A stretch of 64,000 nucleotides of DNA from Streptomyces sp. TLI_053 (GTDB taxonomy: Bacteria; Actinomycetota; Actinomycetes; Streptomycetales; Streptomycetaceae), in contig NZ_LT629775.1 of the NCBI RefSeq assembly GCF_900105395.1, forward strand, positions 5,917,501-5,981,500, in the 5' to 3' direction. Of this stretch, positions 10,354-21,221 are shown piece after piece. The position numbers and the translations under genes were made by a program. The first letter of the stretch is position 1, and each line of letters starts with the position of its first letter. The notes beneath the pieces are model-generated. The model had not been told where the DNA came from and did no database searches. It saw only the letters and a list, made by a program, of their open reading frames with translations.

Positions 10354-12214
10354 GCTGCGGCTGGCCGGGACGGCGGGCGCGCTGGTCGGTGCCCTGCTGG
10401 CCGCCGGCTGCGCGGCGATGCCGGATTCCGGGGGCGTCACCAAGATCGAGCTGTCCAAGAACTCGGCGGAGAAGAACCTCCAGGTCAGGATCTTCCCGGT
10501 GGAGCCGGCCAAGGGGGCCGGGCCGCAGGACCTGCTGGCCGGGTTCCTCGACGCCCTGACCGCCGACGACAGCTACACGACGGCGCGCAAGTACCTGACG
10601 CCGGACGCCCGGACCAGCTGGAACCCCGAGGCGGGCATCAAGGTGCTCGCCGCCAACCCGGGCCACATCAACGTCGGCGTGACCGACAACGACACCGAGG
10701 TGTCGATCCCGGTCCGCGGGCAGCTGGTCTCCCAGGTGGACGACCGGCACTCGTACGGCGAGTCGCCGCGCCCGATCGAGTTCAACTTCTCCTTCGTGCG
10801 GGAGAAGGCGGGCGAGTGGCGGATCGACAAGCTGCCGGACGGGCTGATCCTCAACGAGGTCAACTTCCGCAACAGCTACCGCCAGGTCGACCGGTTCTAC
10901 TACGCCGCGCCCGACCCGTCCGCGCCCACCGCGGCCTCGGTGACCAACCAGGACGTGCTGATCGCCGACCCGATCTACCTGCGGCGCCGAATAGACCCGC
11001 TGGGTTCGGCGGTCCGCGCGCTGGTCTCGGGGCCGTCGACCTGGCTGACGCCGGTCGCCCGTTCGGCCTTCCCGGCAGGGCTCGGGCCCGGCGCGGTCGA
11101 CTCGGTGACCCTGGACGACAACCGCACCGGACACGTGACGCTCGTCGGGGTCGACCTCGGCAGTGCCACCGCCTGCCGGCGGATGGCCACCCAGCTCCTC
11201 TACACCCTCGCCGACCAGGGCACCGGACAGGTCGAACGGCTCGAGCTCAAGGCCAAGCACGGCGGTCCGGTCTGTCAGGCGAGCCGTGCCGACGAGCCCG
11301 CGACCGGGCCCGGCTCGCTGGCCGGGCAGATGTCCCCCCGGCAGTTCTACCAGCGGGCCGACGACGGCGTGCTGCACGAGACGCGCGGGGACGCGGTCGG
11401 TGAGCCCGTGCACGGGCCGCTGGGGCGGGTGCAGCCGAGCGGGCGGCCGCTGGGCGCGGTCGCGGTGGCCCGCGACGGCGAGCGTGCCGCGGCGATCAGC
11501 GCCGACGGCCACCAGCTCTTCACGGTGCCGTTCCTGGACTCGCTGTCGGCCATGCCGCAGCCGGTGCTCACCACCCCGAGCCGTCCGGGCTCGAAGGGTG
11601 ACGACGGGCTGACCTCGCCGACCTGGGACGGGCGCGGCGACCTGTACGTGGTGGACCGCGACCCGGCCGGGCCGCGGGTGCTGATGGTGCGGGACAAGCA
11701 GGCCGTCCCGGTCGCGGTGGACGACCTGCTCGGGCGCTCGGTGCAGGGCGTCAAGGTGTCCTCGGACGGCGTGCGGGTCGCCCTGCTGCTGAAGGAGGGC
11801 AAGGACAGCAAGGACCAGCGGCTCTGGCTGGGGCTGCTCGTCCACGGCGGGACCAAGGACGCCCCGACCGCGAGGATCACCGGGCTGCGGCTGGCCAACC
11901 CGGCGTTCCAGGAGGTGCTGGCGGTGTCCTGGGCGGAGGCCGACCAGCTGCTGGTGCTGGGCAAGGAGAAGGACAAGGCCCAGCAGTTGCAGTACATCAG
12001 CACCGACGGGTCGCAGAACCGGGACGCGAGGCTGCTGAGCGGCGGGGAGATGGTCGCCGCCGCCGCGTCGGAGTCGCGGGGGACCAACGGGGTGCCGGTG
12101 CCGCCCGTGCTGGCGCTGGAGAAGGAAACCGGCAAGCCCTACCGGCTGGTCAACAACCAGTGGCGGGAGCTGGTGCTGCCGTACAAGGCCTCCGCGTTCG
12201 TCTACCCGGGCTGA
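10328..12214 (+). CDS. lpqB: Lipoprotein LpqB
   Basis: A 628-residue secreted lipoprotein. The short basic N terminus and hydrophobic stretch end in a lipobox LLAAGC, so the mature protein starts at that Cys and is lipid-anchored outside the membrane. A GerMN-like domain (about 200-320) precedes a beta-propeller-like C-terminal half. In actinobacteria LpqB interacts with the MtrB sensor and tunes MtrAB signalling. The GTG start is inside the end of mtrB, with GGAGGGG about seven bases upstream, giving translational coupling. The stop is at 12214, facing comF. Confidence 0.96.
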   Translation: MRRTSTRTELRLAGTAGALVGALLAAGCAAMPDSGGVTKIELSKNSAEKNLQVRIFPVEPAKGAGPQDLLAGFLDALTADDSYTTARKYLTPDARTSWNPEAGIKVLAANPGHINVGVTDNDTEVSIPVRGQLVSQVDDRHSYGESPRPIEFNFSFVREKAGEWRIDKLPDGLILNEVNFRNSYRQVDRFYYAAPDPSAPTAASVTNQDVLIADPIYLRRRIDPLGSAVRALVSGPSTWLTPVARSAFPAGLGPGAVDSVTLDDNRTGHVTLVGVDLGSATACRRMATQLLYTLADQGTGQVERLELKAKHGGPVCQASRADEPATGPGSLAGQMSPRQFYQRADDGVLHETRGDAVGEPVHGPLGRVQPSGRPLGAVAVARDGERAAAISADGHQLFTVPFLDSLSAMPQPVLTTPSRPGSKGDDGLTSPTWDGRGDLYVVDRDPAGPRVLMVRDKQAVPVAVDDLLGRSVQGVKVSSDGVRVALLLKEGKDSKDQRLWLGLLVHGGTKDAPTARITGLRLANPAFQEVLAVSWAEADQLLVLGKEKDKAQQLQYISTDGSQNRDARLLSGGEMVAAAASESRGTNGVPVPPVLALEKETGKPYRLVNNQWRELVLPYKASAFVYPG

Positions 12215-12278
12215 GGCCGGGCGCTCGGCGCGGGCCGGGGCCTCGGGTGTCCGTCAGCGGCAGGCCCTCGGGTGTACG

Positions 12279-13046
12279 TCACCGGCCGGGGGTGTCCGGG
12301 CGGTGCCGGTGGTGGTGCGGGACGGCGGCCGCGACCGTGGCGGCCGCGGCGGGCGGCAGGCCGGCGGCGGACAGTGCCCGGGCCGCCTCGACGAGGCTGG
12401 CGCCGGTGGTCACCAGGTCGTCGACCAGGACCGGCCGGTACCCGGCGGGGCCGGGGCGGCCGGACCGGCGCAGGCGGCCGGGCGGTCGGACGGTGAGCGC
12501 GTCGCGCAGGTTGTGATGACGCTCGGCGGCCGAGAGGCCGGCCTGGTCGGCGACCGGCCGGGCGTGGCGCAGCAGCGGCACGGCGCGGGCCTCCAGCCCC
12601 TCCCGGCGCAGGGCCCCGGCGGCGGCGCGGGCCAGCCGCAGGGTGGGGTCGTGCCCCCGGGCGCGGACCGCCGCCCGGGCGGAGGGGACCGGGACCAGCA
12701 GCAGGGGCGCCGGCCCCGGGCAGGGGCCGAGTGCGGAGCGCACCGCCCGGGCGAGCGCGTCGCCGAGCGGTCCGGCCAGCCCCAGCGCGCCGCGCTCCTT
12801 GTGGGCGAGCAGCAGCCGTCGGACCGGGCCGTCGTACGGCGCGGCCGCGTACGCCCGGGGGAGGGCCGCGACGGGCGCCGGAGGGGTGGTGGCGAGTAGG
12901 TCGCGGCAATCCGGGCACAAGTGGCCGAGGTCGGCCCCGCAGCCCGTGCAGGGGGCCGGGAGCAGCGCGTCGAGGAGGCCGGTCAGAGTGTGGGCGAAGG
13001 GACCCTGGTGGGACTGCCGACGGGGTGCTGCGGAGGTCCGGGGCAC
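12279..13046 (-). CDS. comF: ComF family phosphoribosyltransferase-like protein
   Basis: A 255-residue protein with an N-terminal zinc-binding cluster (CTGCGADLGHLCPDC) and a C-terminal PRTase fold. The PRPP-binding loop is VLVDDLVTTGASL. Proteins of this family take part in DNA uptake in competent bacteria; the role in streptomycetes is not established. GTG at 13046 is preferred because GAGGAG lies six bases upstream; an upstream in-frame GTG lacks a ribosome site. It converges with lpqB, from which it is separated by 64 bases without an obvious strong terminator. Confidence 0.92.
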   Translation of the reverse strand: MPRTSAAPRRQSHQGPFAHTLTGLLDALLPAPCTGCGADLGHLCPDCRDLLATTPPAPVAALPRAYAAAPYDGPVRRLLLAHKERGALGLAGPLGDALARAVRSALGPCPGPAPLLLVPVPSARAAVRARGHDPTLRLARAAAGALRREGLEARAVPLLRHARPVADQAGLSAAERHHNLRDALTVRPPGRLRRSGRPGPAGYRPVLVDDLVTTGASLVEAARALSAAGLPPAAAATVAAAVPHHHRHRPDTPGR

Positions 13047-13412
13047 GGCCGCTCCTCGCGGGTGGGGCACGGAGAGTGAGCAAAGAATGCGCCGTACGGG
13101 GGGTGTTGTCCAGGTATTTACCTGTGTTTCACTCGCGAGAGGGTAGACAGGGGTGCAGCAGCTTGACCGCCGGCCCATCACTCCGTCATACCCGAAGTCT
13201 CCGCCGGAGAGGCGAAAACCCCGTGTGAGGTGTTCGATGAGGCTCCAGGGGGTTTCAACCGTCCCTGGTGGGGAGGAAGTGCAGTGAGGGCCAGTCGTTC
13301 CCACCGTTGCCGGTGGGGCGGAGGGCCGGCGGATGTATCGGCTGGTCCGGCTGGTCTCAGTCCGGTCCGGTAGCACCCGGGCCGGCGACAGAACGAGGGA
13401 TCGGAGTTCTGC
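13047..13412. promoter_or_regulatory. comF/hpf divergent promoter region
   Basis: This 366-base gap separates divergent comF and hpf. At 13124-13145 a GTGT element is followed, 13 bases on, by GGGTA. That resembles the GNNT-N14-16-GGGTA pattern of streptomycete SigB-type stress promoters, with a slightly short spacer. This would suit hpf, a dormancy gene, but it is only a pattern match. The rest is a long leader of about 260 bases without a coding frame that looks real. Confidence 0.35.
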
Positions 13413-14108
13413 GTGGACATCGTCGTCAAGGGCCGCAAGACCGAGGTGCCGAAGAGGTTCCGGGATCACGTGGCCGAGAAGCTGGAGAAGGTCCAGAAGT
13501 TCGACACCAAGGCGATCAGCCTCGATGTCGAGGTGTCCAAGGAACACAACCCGCGGCAGGCCGACCGGTCCGACCGCGTGGAGATCACCCTCCGTACCCG
13601 TGGCCCGGTGATCCGGGCCGAGGCCGCCGCCGCTGACCCCTACGCGGCGCTCGATCTGGCCTCGGCGAAGCTCGACGCCCAACTGCGCAAGTCCGCGGAC
13701 CGGCGTCGGGTCCACAAGGGCGGCAGCGGCAGCCGCACCCCGATCAGCGTCGCCGAGGCGACCGCGGCCCTGGCCGCGCTGCCCGAGGCGAAGCCGTCGG
13801 AGAGCGGCACCAACGGGGCCGTCCGCAAGACCATGATGGGATCCCTGGAAGTGGAGGGCGAAGGCCCGCTGGTGGTCCGGGAGAAGACCCACCCGGCCGC
13901 CCCGATGGCGCTCGACCAGGCGCTCTACGAGATGGAGCTGGTCGGCCACGACTTCTACCTCTTCGTGGAGAAGGACAGTGGCCTGCCGAGCGTCGTGTAC
14001 CGCCGGCACGGTTACCACTACGGCGTGATCCACCTGAAGGCCGACGGTTCGTCGGTCGAGGGCGGCGGCGCCGGCGGTGCGATCGGTGCGGGCGACGACG
14101 AGGACTGA
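13413..14108 (+). CDS. hpf: Long-form ribosome hibernation promoting factor
   Basis: A 231-residue protein with an N-terminal HPF/YfiA domain (MDIVVKGRKTEVPKRFRDHV, about residues 1-100). A linker and the C-terminal dimerisation domain of long-form HPF follow (LDQALYEMELVGHDFYLFVEKDSG). The N domain occupies the mRNA/tRNA site of the 30S subunit and the C domain pairs ribosomes into inactive 100S dimers. The start is GTG at 13413 with GGAG seven bases upstream. It is monocistronic, with a terminator at 14130-14163. Confidence 0.96.
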   Translation: MDIVVKGRKTEVPKRFRDHVAEKLEKVQKFDTKAISLDVEVSKEHNPRQADRSDRVEITLRTRGPVIRAEAAAADPYAALDLASAKLDAQLRKSADRRRVHKGGSGSRTPISVAEATAALAALPEAKPSESGTNGAVRKTMMGSLEVEGEGPLVVREKTHPAAPMALDQALYEMELVGHDFYLFVEKDSGLPSVVYRRHGYHYGVIHLKADGSSVEGGGAGGAIGAGDDED

Positions 14109-14129
14109 CCGTCCGGACAGCAGGAGAGG

Positions 14130-14163
14130 GGTGACCCCGGTGGCGACCGCCGCCGGGGTCACC
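14130..14163 (+). terminator. hpf terminator
   Basis: An 11-bp perfect stem (GGTGACCCCGG / CCGGGGTCACC) begins 21 bases after the hpf stop. It lacks a T-run, as usual for streptomycete terminators. Confidence 0.6.
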
Positions 14164-14221
14164 GGCGTTCCGGGGCCGGGACGCCGCACCCCGGGGCAGG
14201 TGCGGGGCGTTCCGGGGCCGG
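14164..14221 (+). repeat. 16-bp direct repeat pair
   Basis: The 16-mer GGCGTTCCGGGGCCGG occurs at 14164-14179 and 14206-14221, between the hpf terminator and the response regulator gene. It could be a paired binding site or simply local duplication. Confidence 0.45.
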
Positions 14222-14344
14222 TCCGCGGACAGCGGTCACCGGACAGGTCACCCGATGCGGGGCAATCGGCACCGGAGGGTGACCGCGAGGGCCCCCGGCC
14301 GTGGAATGATTGGCCGACGACGACCGGCGACGGGGGAGGAGCGG

Positions 14345-15103
14345 ATGGGGGATCACTTCGGGCTGGGGCCCGCGACAGTGCCGGTCGTGGGGGTGTCGTC
14401 CGGCCCCGGGGCCGAGTCCGACTACGCGCCGCGCCGGGGGGAGCCGATCCGCGTCCTGGTGGTGGACGACCACGCGCTGTTCCGCCGCGGCCTGGAGATC
14501 GTGCTGGCCGAGGAGGAGGACATCACCGTCGTCGGCGAGGCCGGGGACGGTGCGGAGGCGGTGCTCAAGGCGGCCGACCTGCTGCCCGACATCATCCTCA
14601 TGGACGTCAGGATGCCGCGCCGCAGCGGGATCGAGGCCTGCACCGCGATCAAGGACGTCGCACCCAGCACCAAGATCATCATGCTGACGATAAGCGACGA
14701 GGAGGCCGACCTCTACGAGGCGATCAAGGCGGGGGCCACCGGCTACCTGCTCAAGGAGATCTCCACCGACGAGGTCGCCACCGCGATCCGCGCGGTCGCC
14801 GACGGGCAGTCCCAGATCAGCCCGTCGATGGCGTCCAAGCTGCTCACCGAGTTCAAGTCGATGATCCAGCGCCGCTCCGACGAAAGGGAGTTGGTGCCCG
14901 CGCCGCGGCTGACGGACCGGGAGCTGGAGGTGCTGAAGCTGGTGGCCACCGGGATGAACAACCGGGAGATCGCCAAGGAGTTGTTCATCAGCGAGAACAC
15001 CGTGAAGAACCATGTGCGCAACATCCTGGAGAAGCTGCAGCTGCACTCCCGGATGGAGGCCGTGGTGTACGCGATGCGGGAGAAGATCCTCGAAATAGGG
15101 TGA
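14345..15103 (+). CDS. LuxR/NarL-type response regulator
   Basis: A 252-residue protein. About 33 extra residues precede the receiver domain (VLVVDDHALFRRGLEIVL, phospho-acceptor Asp87 in ILMDVRMPRRSG). A LuxR helix-turn-helix follows (RLTDRELEVLKLVATGMNNREIAKELFISENTVKNHVRNIL, residues about 195-240). ATG at 14345 follows GGGAGGAG. No histidine kinase gene is adjacent, so it is an orphan regulator in this window. Its position between hpf and secA is typical of streptomycetes. The target genes are unknown. Confidence 0.94.
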   Translation: MGDHFGLGPATVPVVGVSSGPGAESDYAPRRGEPIRVLVVDDHALFRRGLEIVLAEEEDITVVGEAGDGAEAVLKAADLLPDIILMDVRMPRRSGIEACTAIKDVAPSTKIIMLTISDEEADLYEAIKAGATGYLLKEISTDEVATAIRAVADGQSQISPSMASKLLTEFKSMIQRRSDERELVPAPRLTDRELEVLKLVATGMNNREIAKELFISENTVKNHVRNILEKLQLHSRMEAVVYAMREKILEIG

Positions 15104-15120
15104 CCGCGGGGCCCGGTGGG

Positions 15121-15180
15121 CCCCGGCCGCCGTGGCGGCCGGGGTGCCCGGGGGAGTCGGGGTGCCCGGCGGGGCACCCC
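15121..15180. terminator. Tandem hairpins between convergent genes
   Basis: Two stems lie between the regulator stop (15103) and the stop of the minus-strand gene at 15183: an 11-bp stem CCCCGGCCGCC/GGCGGCCGGGG (15121-15144) and GGGGTGCC/GGCACCCC (15159-15180). They can serve both directions. Confidence 0.65.
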
Positions 15181-15182
15181 GG

Positions 15183-16397
15183 TCAGGCCAACAGCCGCTC
15201 CAGTGCCGGGCGCAGCGAGTCGTCCTGCAGCGCCTCGACCCGGACGGTGTCGCAGCCCACCCAGCCGGCCGCCTCGCGCAGCGCGTCGGCCAGCGCCTCC
15301 AGGTGGCGGGGGGAGTCCAGCGAGACCTGACGTGCCACCAGGGTCCGGCCCTCGCGGGCCGGGTCCACCCGGCCGACCAGCCGGCCGCCGGTCAGCACCG
15401 GCATCGCGAAGTAGCCGTGCACCCGCTTGTGCTTGGGGGTGTACGCCTCGAGGCGGTGGAGCATGCCGAAGATCCGCTCGGTGCGCGGGCGTTCCCAGAT
15501 CAGTGAGTCGAACGGCGACAGCAGGGTGGTGCGGTGGCGGCCGCGCGGCGTGGTGGCGAGTGCCTCCGGGTCGGCCCAGGCCGCGCCGGGGGTGCCGTCC
15601 GGGCCCCAGCCGGCCACCGTGACCGGGACGAGTCCGGAGTCCGGCAGCACCGCGTCCACCTGGTCGGCGCGCAGCCGGTGGTAGTCGGCGATGTCGGCGC
15701 GGGTGCCGACGCCGAGGGCCGCACCGGACTGGGCGACCAGGGTGCGCAGGCACTCGGCGTCGTCCGGTTCGGCGGCGAACAGCTCGGCCGGGACGGCCTG
15801 TTCGGCCAGCGCGTAGACGCGCTTCCAGCTCCTGCGCTCGGTGCAGACCACATCGCCGAAGGCCAGGGCCCGCTCCACCGCGATCTTGGTGTCCGACCAG
15901 TCCCACCACTCGGCGGTCTTCTTGGCGCCGCCCAGCTCGGTGGAGGTGAGCGGGCCCTCGGCGCGCAGCCGGTCCAGCACCGAGCGGTAGGTCGCCGCCT
16001 CGCTCTGCTTGCCCCAGACGTTGTCCTTCGCGCGGTAGCGGCGACGGCGGAAGGCGAACAGCGGCCACTCCTCCATCGGCAGGATGCACGCCGCGTGCGA
16101 CCAGTACTCGAAGGTCGCGCCGGCACCCCAGTACGCCGCCTCGACCGCCGGGCGGCCGACCGCGCCGAGCCTTGCGTACGGCACGAGTTCGTGCGAGCGG
16201 GCCAGCACCGAGATGGTGTCGAGCTGGACGGAGCCGAGCCGGCGCAGCACCCCGGGCACCCCGCCGCGGCGGTCGGGCGCGCCGAGCAGGCCCTGGGCGC
16301 GCAGGGCGATCCGGCGGGCGTCGTCGGCGCCGAGCGCGGTCACCGGGGCGGGGAGGGAGGACGGGGCCGGGGCCGGGCCGGGGGTCGAGGCGGTCAT
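15183..16397 (-). CDS. Winged-helix DNA-binding protein of the AlkZ/YcaQ glycosylase family
   Basis: A 404-residue protein. The family signatures are LGSVQLDTISVLARSHEL near residues 52-70, whose Q-x-D segment matches the catalytic QxD/QxQ motif of AlkZ-type DNA glycosylases, and SPFDSLIWERPRTERIFGM near residue 300. Members unhook interstrand DNA crosslinks or excise alkylated bases; in actinomycetes some give self-resistance to DNA-alkylating antibiotics. This one lies in a core region without a biosynthetic cluster, so housekeeping repair is more likely. ATG at 16397 is used because the sequence upstream loses family character. It lies downstream of the acetyltransferase on the same strand. 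Confidence 0.85.
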   Translation of the reverse strand: MTASTPGPAPAPSSLPAPVTALGADDARRIALRAQGLLGAPDRRGGVPGVLRRLGSVQLDTISVLARSHELVPYARLGAVGRPAVEAAYWGAGATFEYWSHAACILPMEEWPLFAFRRRRYRAKDNVWGKQSEAATYRSVLDRLRAEGPLTSTELGGAKKTAEWWDWSDTKIAVERALAFGDVVCTERRSWKRVYALAEQAVPAELFAAEPDDAECLRTLVAQSGAALGVGTRADIADYHRLRADQVDAVLPDSGLVPVTVAGWGPDGTPGAAWADPEALATTPRGRHRTTLLSPFDSLIWERPRTERIFGMLHRLEAYTPKHKRVHGYFAMPVLTGGRLVGRVDPAREGRTLVARQVSLDSPRHLEALADALREAAGWVGCDTVRVEALQDDSLRPALERLLA

Positions 16398-16516
16398 GCC
16401 GGCGAGCCTAGAGGTGGGCACCGACAATCCGCCCGCCCGGAGCACCGGGGATCCGGGCGGGCGGCGGTTCGGCAGGGGACGGAGTCCGGCCGGGGCGTGG
16501 CGGCGGCGGGGCCCGA

Positions 16517-17125
16517 TCAGTCGGCGAGGTCGCCGGGCAGCAGGGAGGCGATCCACGAGTCGTGGAACTGTCCGCGCTGCTGGGCGTACGCGCGCAGGGT
16601 GCCCTCGAACCGGAAACCGACCTTCGCGGCGACCGCGCGGGAGCCCTCGTTGCCGACGTAGGCGATCCACTCCAGCCGGCGCAGGCCGAGCTCGGCCAGC
16701 CCGTAGCGGGCGACCGCGGTGGCCGCCTCCGCGGTGTAGCCGCGGCCGCGGAACTCCTTGGTCGCCCACCAGCCGATCTCGGCGACGCCGGGCCGCCCGG
16801 CGGGGAGGGTCAGCCCCTGGGTGCCGACCAGTGCGCCGGACTCGCGCTCGATCACGCACCAGATCGGGTTCTCGCCGGTCCGCCACCCGTTGCGGGCCAG
16901 GTCGGACACGAAGTACTCGGCGTCGCCGCGCAGGTACGGAACGGGGACGACCGTCCAGCGCTGGATCTCCGGGTCCTGGCAGGCGGCTTCGATCGCGTCG
17001 ATGTCGGACTCGTGCGGAGCCCGCAGGACGAGGCGCTCGGTGGTGAGGACGACCGGTTCGCGGCCGGGCCCGGCGGCGGGCGGGCCGGGCTGCTCCCCGG
17101 GGCGGGGTTCGGGGCTTTCTTCCAT
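16517..17125 (-). CDS. GNAT family N-acetyltransferase (RimJ/RimL-like)
   Basis: A 202-residue protein with LTTERLVLRAPHESDIDAI at the start of the domain, the acetyl-CoA loop in EFRGRGYTAEAATAVARYGL, and VGNEGSRAVAAKVGFRFEG near the end, as in RimJ/RimL-type acetyltransferases. The acceptor, a protein N terminus or a small molecule, cannot be predicted. Two ATG starts are possible (17125 and 17161); neither has a good ribosome site. The shorter is preferred because both leave the domain intact. The first 35 residues are Pro/Gly-rich. Confidence 0.88.
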   Translation of the reverse strand: MEESPEPRPGEQPGPPAAGPGREPVVLTTERLVLRAPHESDIDAIEAACQDPEIQRWTVVPVPYLRGDAEYFVSDLARNGWRTGENPIWCVIERESGALVGTQGLTLPAGRPGVAEIGWWATKEFRGRGYTAEAATAVARYGLAELGLRRLEWIAYVGNEGSRAVAAKVGFRFEGTLRAYAQQRGQFHDSWIASLLPGDLAD

Positions 17126-17376
17126 GGGCGGATTATTTCGTCCAGAGATGAATCCGAGCATCCGATTAACGGTCCCGGGCGCCCAACTCTCCGGACGGCC
17201 GCCCGGTTTGCCCCGGTGGGGAATGCTATCGGGGCATGTGCTCGCAGGGGTGACACGGGAATACCGTGCTGACGCACCTCCCGAGGCATTGGGCTCCTCG
17301 CATACGATGGCCCGTGCGGTGGGGTGGATCCGCCGTGCAGTCGTCCAGTGCCAATACAGGCAAGGAGCCCGCTCAC

Positions 17377-20139
<2,763 letters not shown>

Positions 20140-20170
20140 GGCGGGGCCGACCGGTCCGGTCGGCCGCCGC

Positions 20171-20206
20171 GCCGGGCGCCATTCCCGTACGGGGGTGGCG
20201 CCCGGC
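20171..20206. terminator. secA terminator
   Basis: A perfect 11-bp stem (GCCGGGCGCCA / TGGCGCCCGGC) lies 32 bases after secA. A smaller hairpin GCCGACC/GGTCGGC precedes it (20146-20164). It lies between convergent secA and the Rv3235-type gene and can act on both strands. Confidence 0.75.
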
Positions 20207-20333
20207 GTCGTTCCCGGGGCCGGCGGGGGCGGGGGCACCGCGGTGGCGTCCGCCCACCGGGCGTGCGCGGCCGGGTGCGCTGCCGCGTGCGCGTACGGAT
20301 GGGGCTGCGGCGGCGGGTACGCTCCGGGGCGGC

Positions 20334-20822
20334 TCATCGGGCCTCCACGGCGGTGCACTGCCACTGGCCGGAGGGTCCGCGCGGCTCCAGCCGGAACGCC
20401 ACCATGTGGTGCCGGCCGCCGAGGTCGACCCGGACACAGGCCTCGACCGCGCCCGGCGCCGGTGAACGGTCGTGCACCGGGCCGAGCCGCGGCCGCTCGC
20501 CGCCCCGCGTCCCGCGCAGGGTGCCCGCCCGGACCAGGGCCGACAGCTGGCCGTAGCAGTCCAGGGTGGTGTGGCGCAGCAGCTGCCCGGACGGCCGGGA
20601 GCCGGTCAGCACCTCCACCAGCCGGTGTGCGAACCGAGCGCTCAGGCCGCTCCGCGGGTCGTGGCCCGGCGGGTCGGCGCAGGCTGCCCTGGGGTGCCGG
20701 GGGCGCCGAGGCTCGGCGGGTGCCCGGTGGTCCCGGGCGGTGCCGTGCGGGCGGTACGGGCGCGCCGACAGGACGGCGGGCGGGGCGGGCGGGGGAGCGG
20801 TGCGGTTCGGACACGAGGTCAT
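20334..20822 (-). CDS. Rv3235 family protein
   Basis: A 162-residue protein. The first 55 residues are Pro/Arg-rich. The conserved part runs from FAHRLVEVLTGSRPSGQLLRHTT through VRVDLGGRHHMVAFRLEPRGPSGQWQCTAVE, the pattern of the Rv3235 family. These genes sit beside secA in most actinobacteria and have no known function. A link to protein export or envelope metabolism is only a positional guess. ATG at 20822 has GAGGAAGG upstream. Confidence 0.85.
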   Translation of the reverse strand: MTSCPNRTAPPPAPPAVLSARPYRPHGTARDHRAPAEPRRPRHPRAACADPPGHDPRSGLSARFAHRLVEVLTGSRPSGQLLRHTTLDCYGQLSALVRAGTLRGTRGGERPRLGPVHDRSPAPGAVEACVRVDLGGRHHMVAFRLEPRGPSGQWQCTAVEAR

Positions 20823-21221
20823 GGGCCTTCCTCGGGGCGGCGGGCGGGTCGGGGCCCGGGCTGCTGCTGCGGGCCGGGGTGCTGCGGTGCGGTGGGGGTG
20901 GTGCGGGTGCGGACGGGTTCCTTGTTAGCGGCCGTCCGCAGCGGGCGGCAACGGCTTTGCGCGGGGTGCTCCCGCCTCCGGAAAATTCACCTATCCGGGT
21001 GAGTCGGCCCCTGCGGGAACGGGTTCGGGCCGAGTCGGTCGGCACCGGGTTGACGCACCGGGAAGGGCGGGAAAGCCCGAAAGAGGACGGTCGGTTTCGC
21101 CGGGACGGGCGTTGCGGCCCGGGCCGGTCGGCGCGCAGGATCGGAGACCGGAGCCGGGGCGGGCCGTCCGTCGCGCGCCCGCTCCGGAGCAGTACCGCCC
21201 CGACGAGGACAGGCGGCCGGC
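20823..21221. other. Divergent intergenic region
   Basis: These 399 bases lie between the Rv3235-type gene and the patatin-like gene. A TTGACG hexamer occurs at 21051-21056, but no -10 partner is convincing. Codon-biased frames passing through on both strands lack ribosome sites and family features. No gene, RNA or repeat is seen. Confidence 0.4.

Noticed and set aside
12215..12278. Short similar strings CTCGGGTGT between lpqB and comF as an operator
   Set aside because: The copies are short and imperfect in a GC-rich convergent gap where no promoter is needed.
20140..20337. A minus-strand frame starting ATG at 20337 that overlaps the Rv3235-type stop as ATGA and reads MSRPGAYPPPQPHPY
   Set aside because: The overlap and codon bias look attractive, but the frame passes through the terminator hairpin and straight into antisense of secA without a stop. 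No independent protein can be defined.
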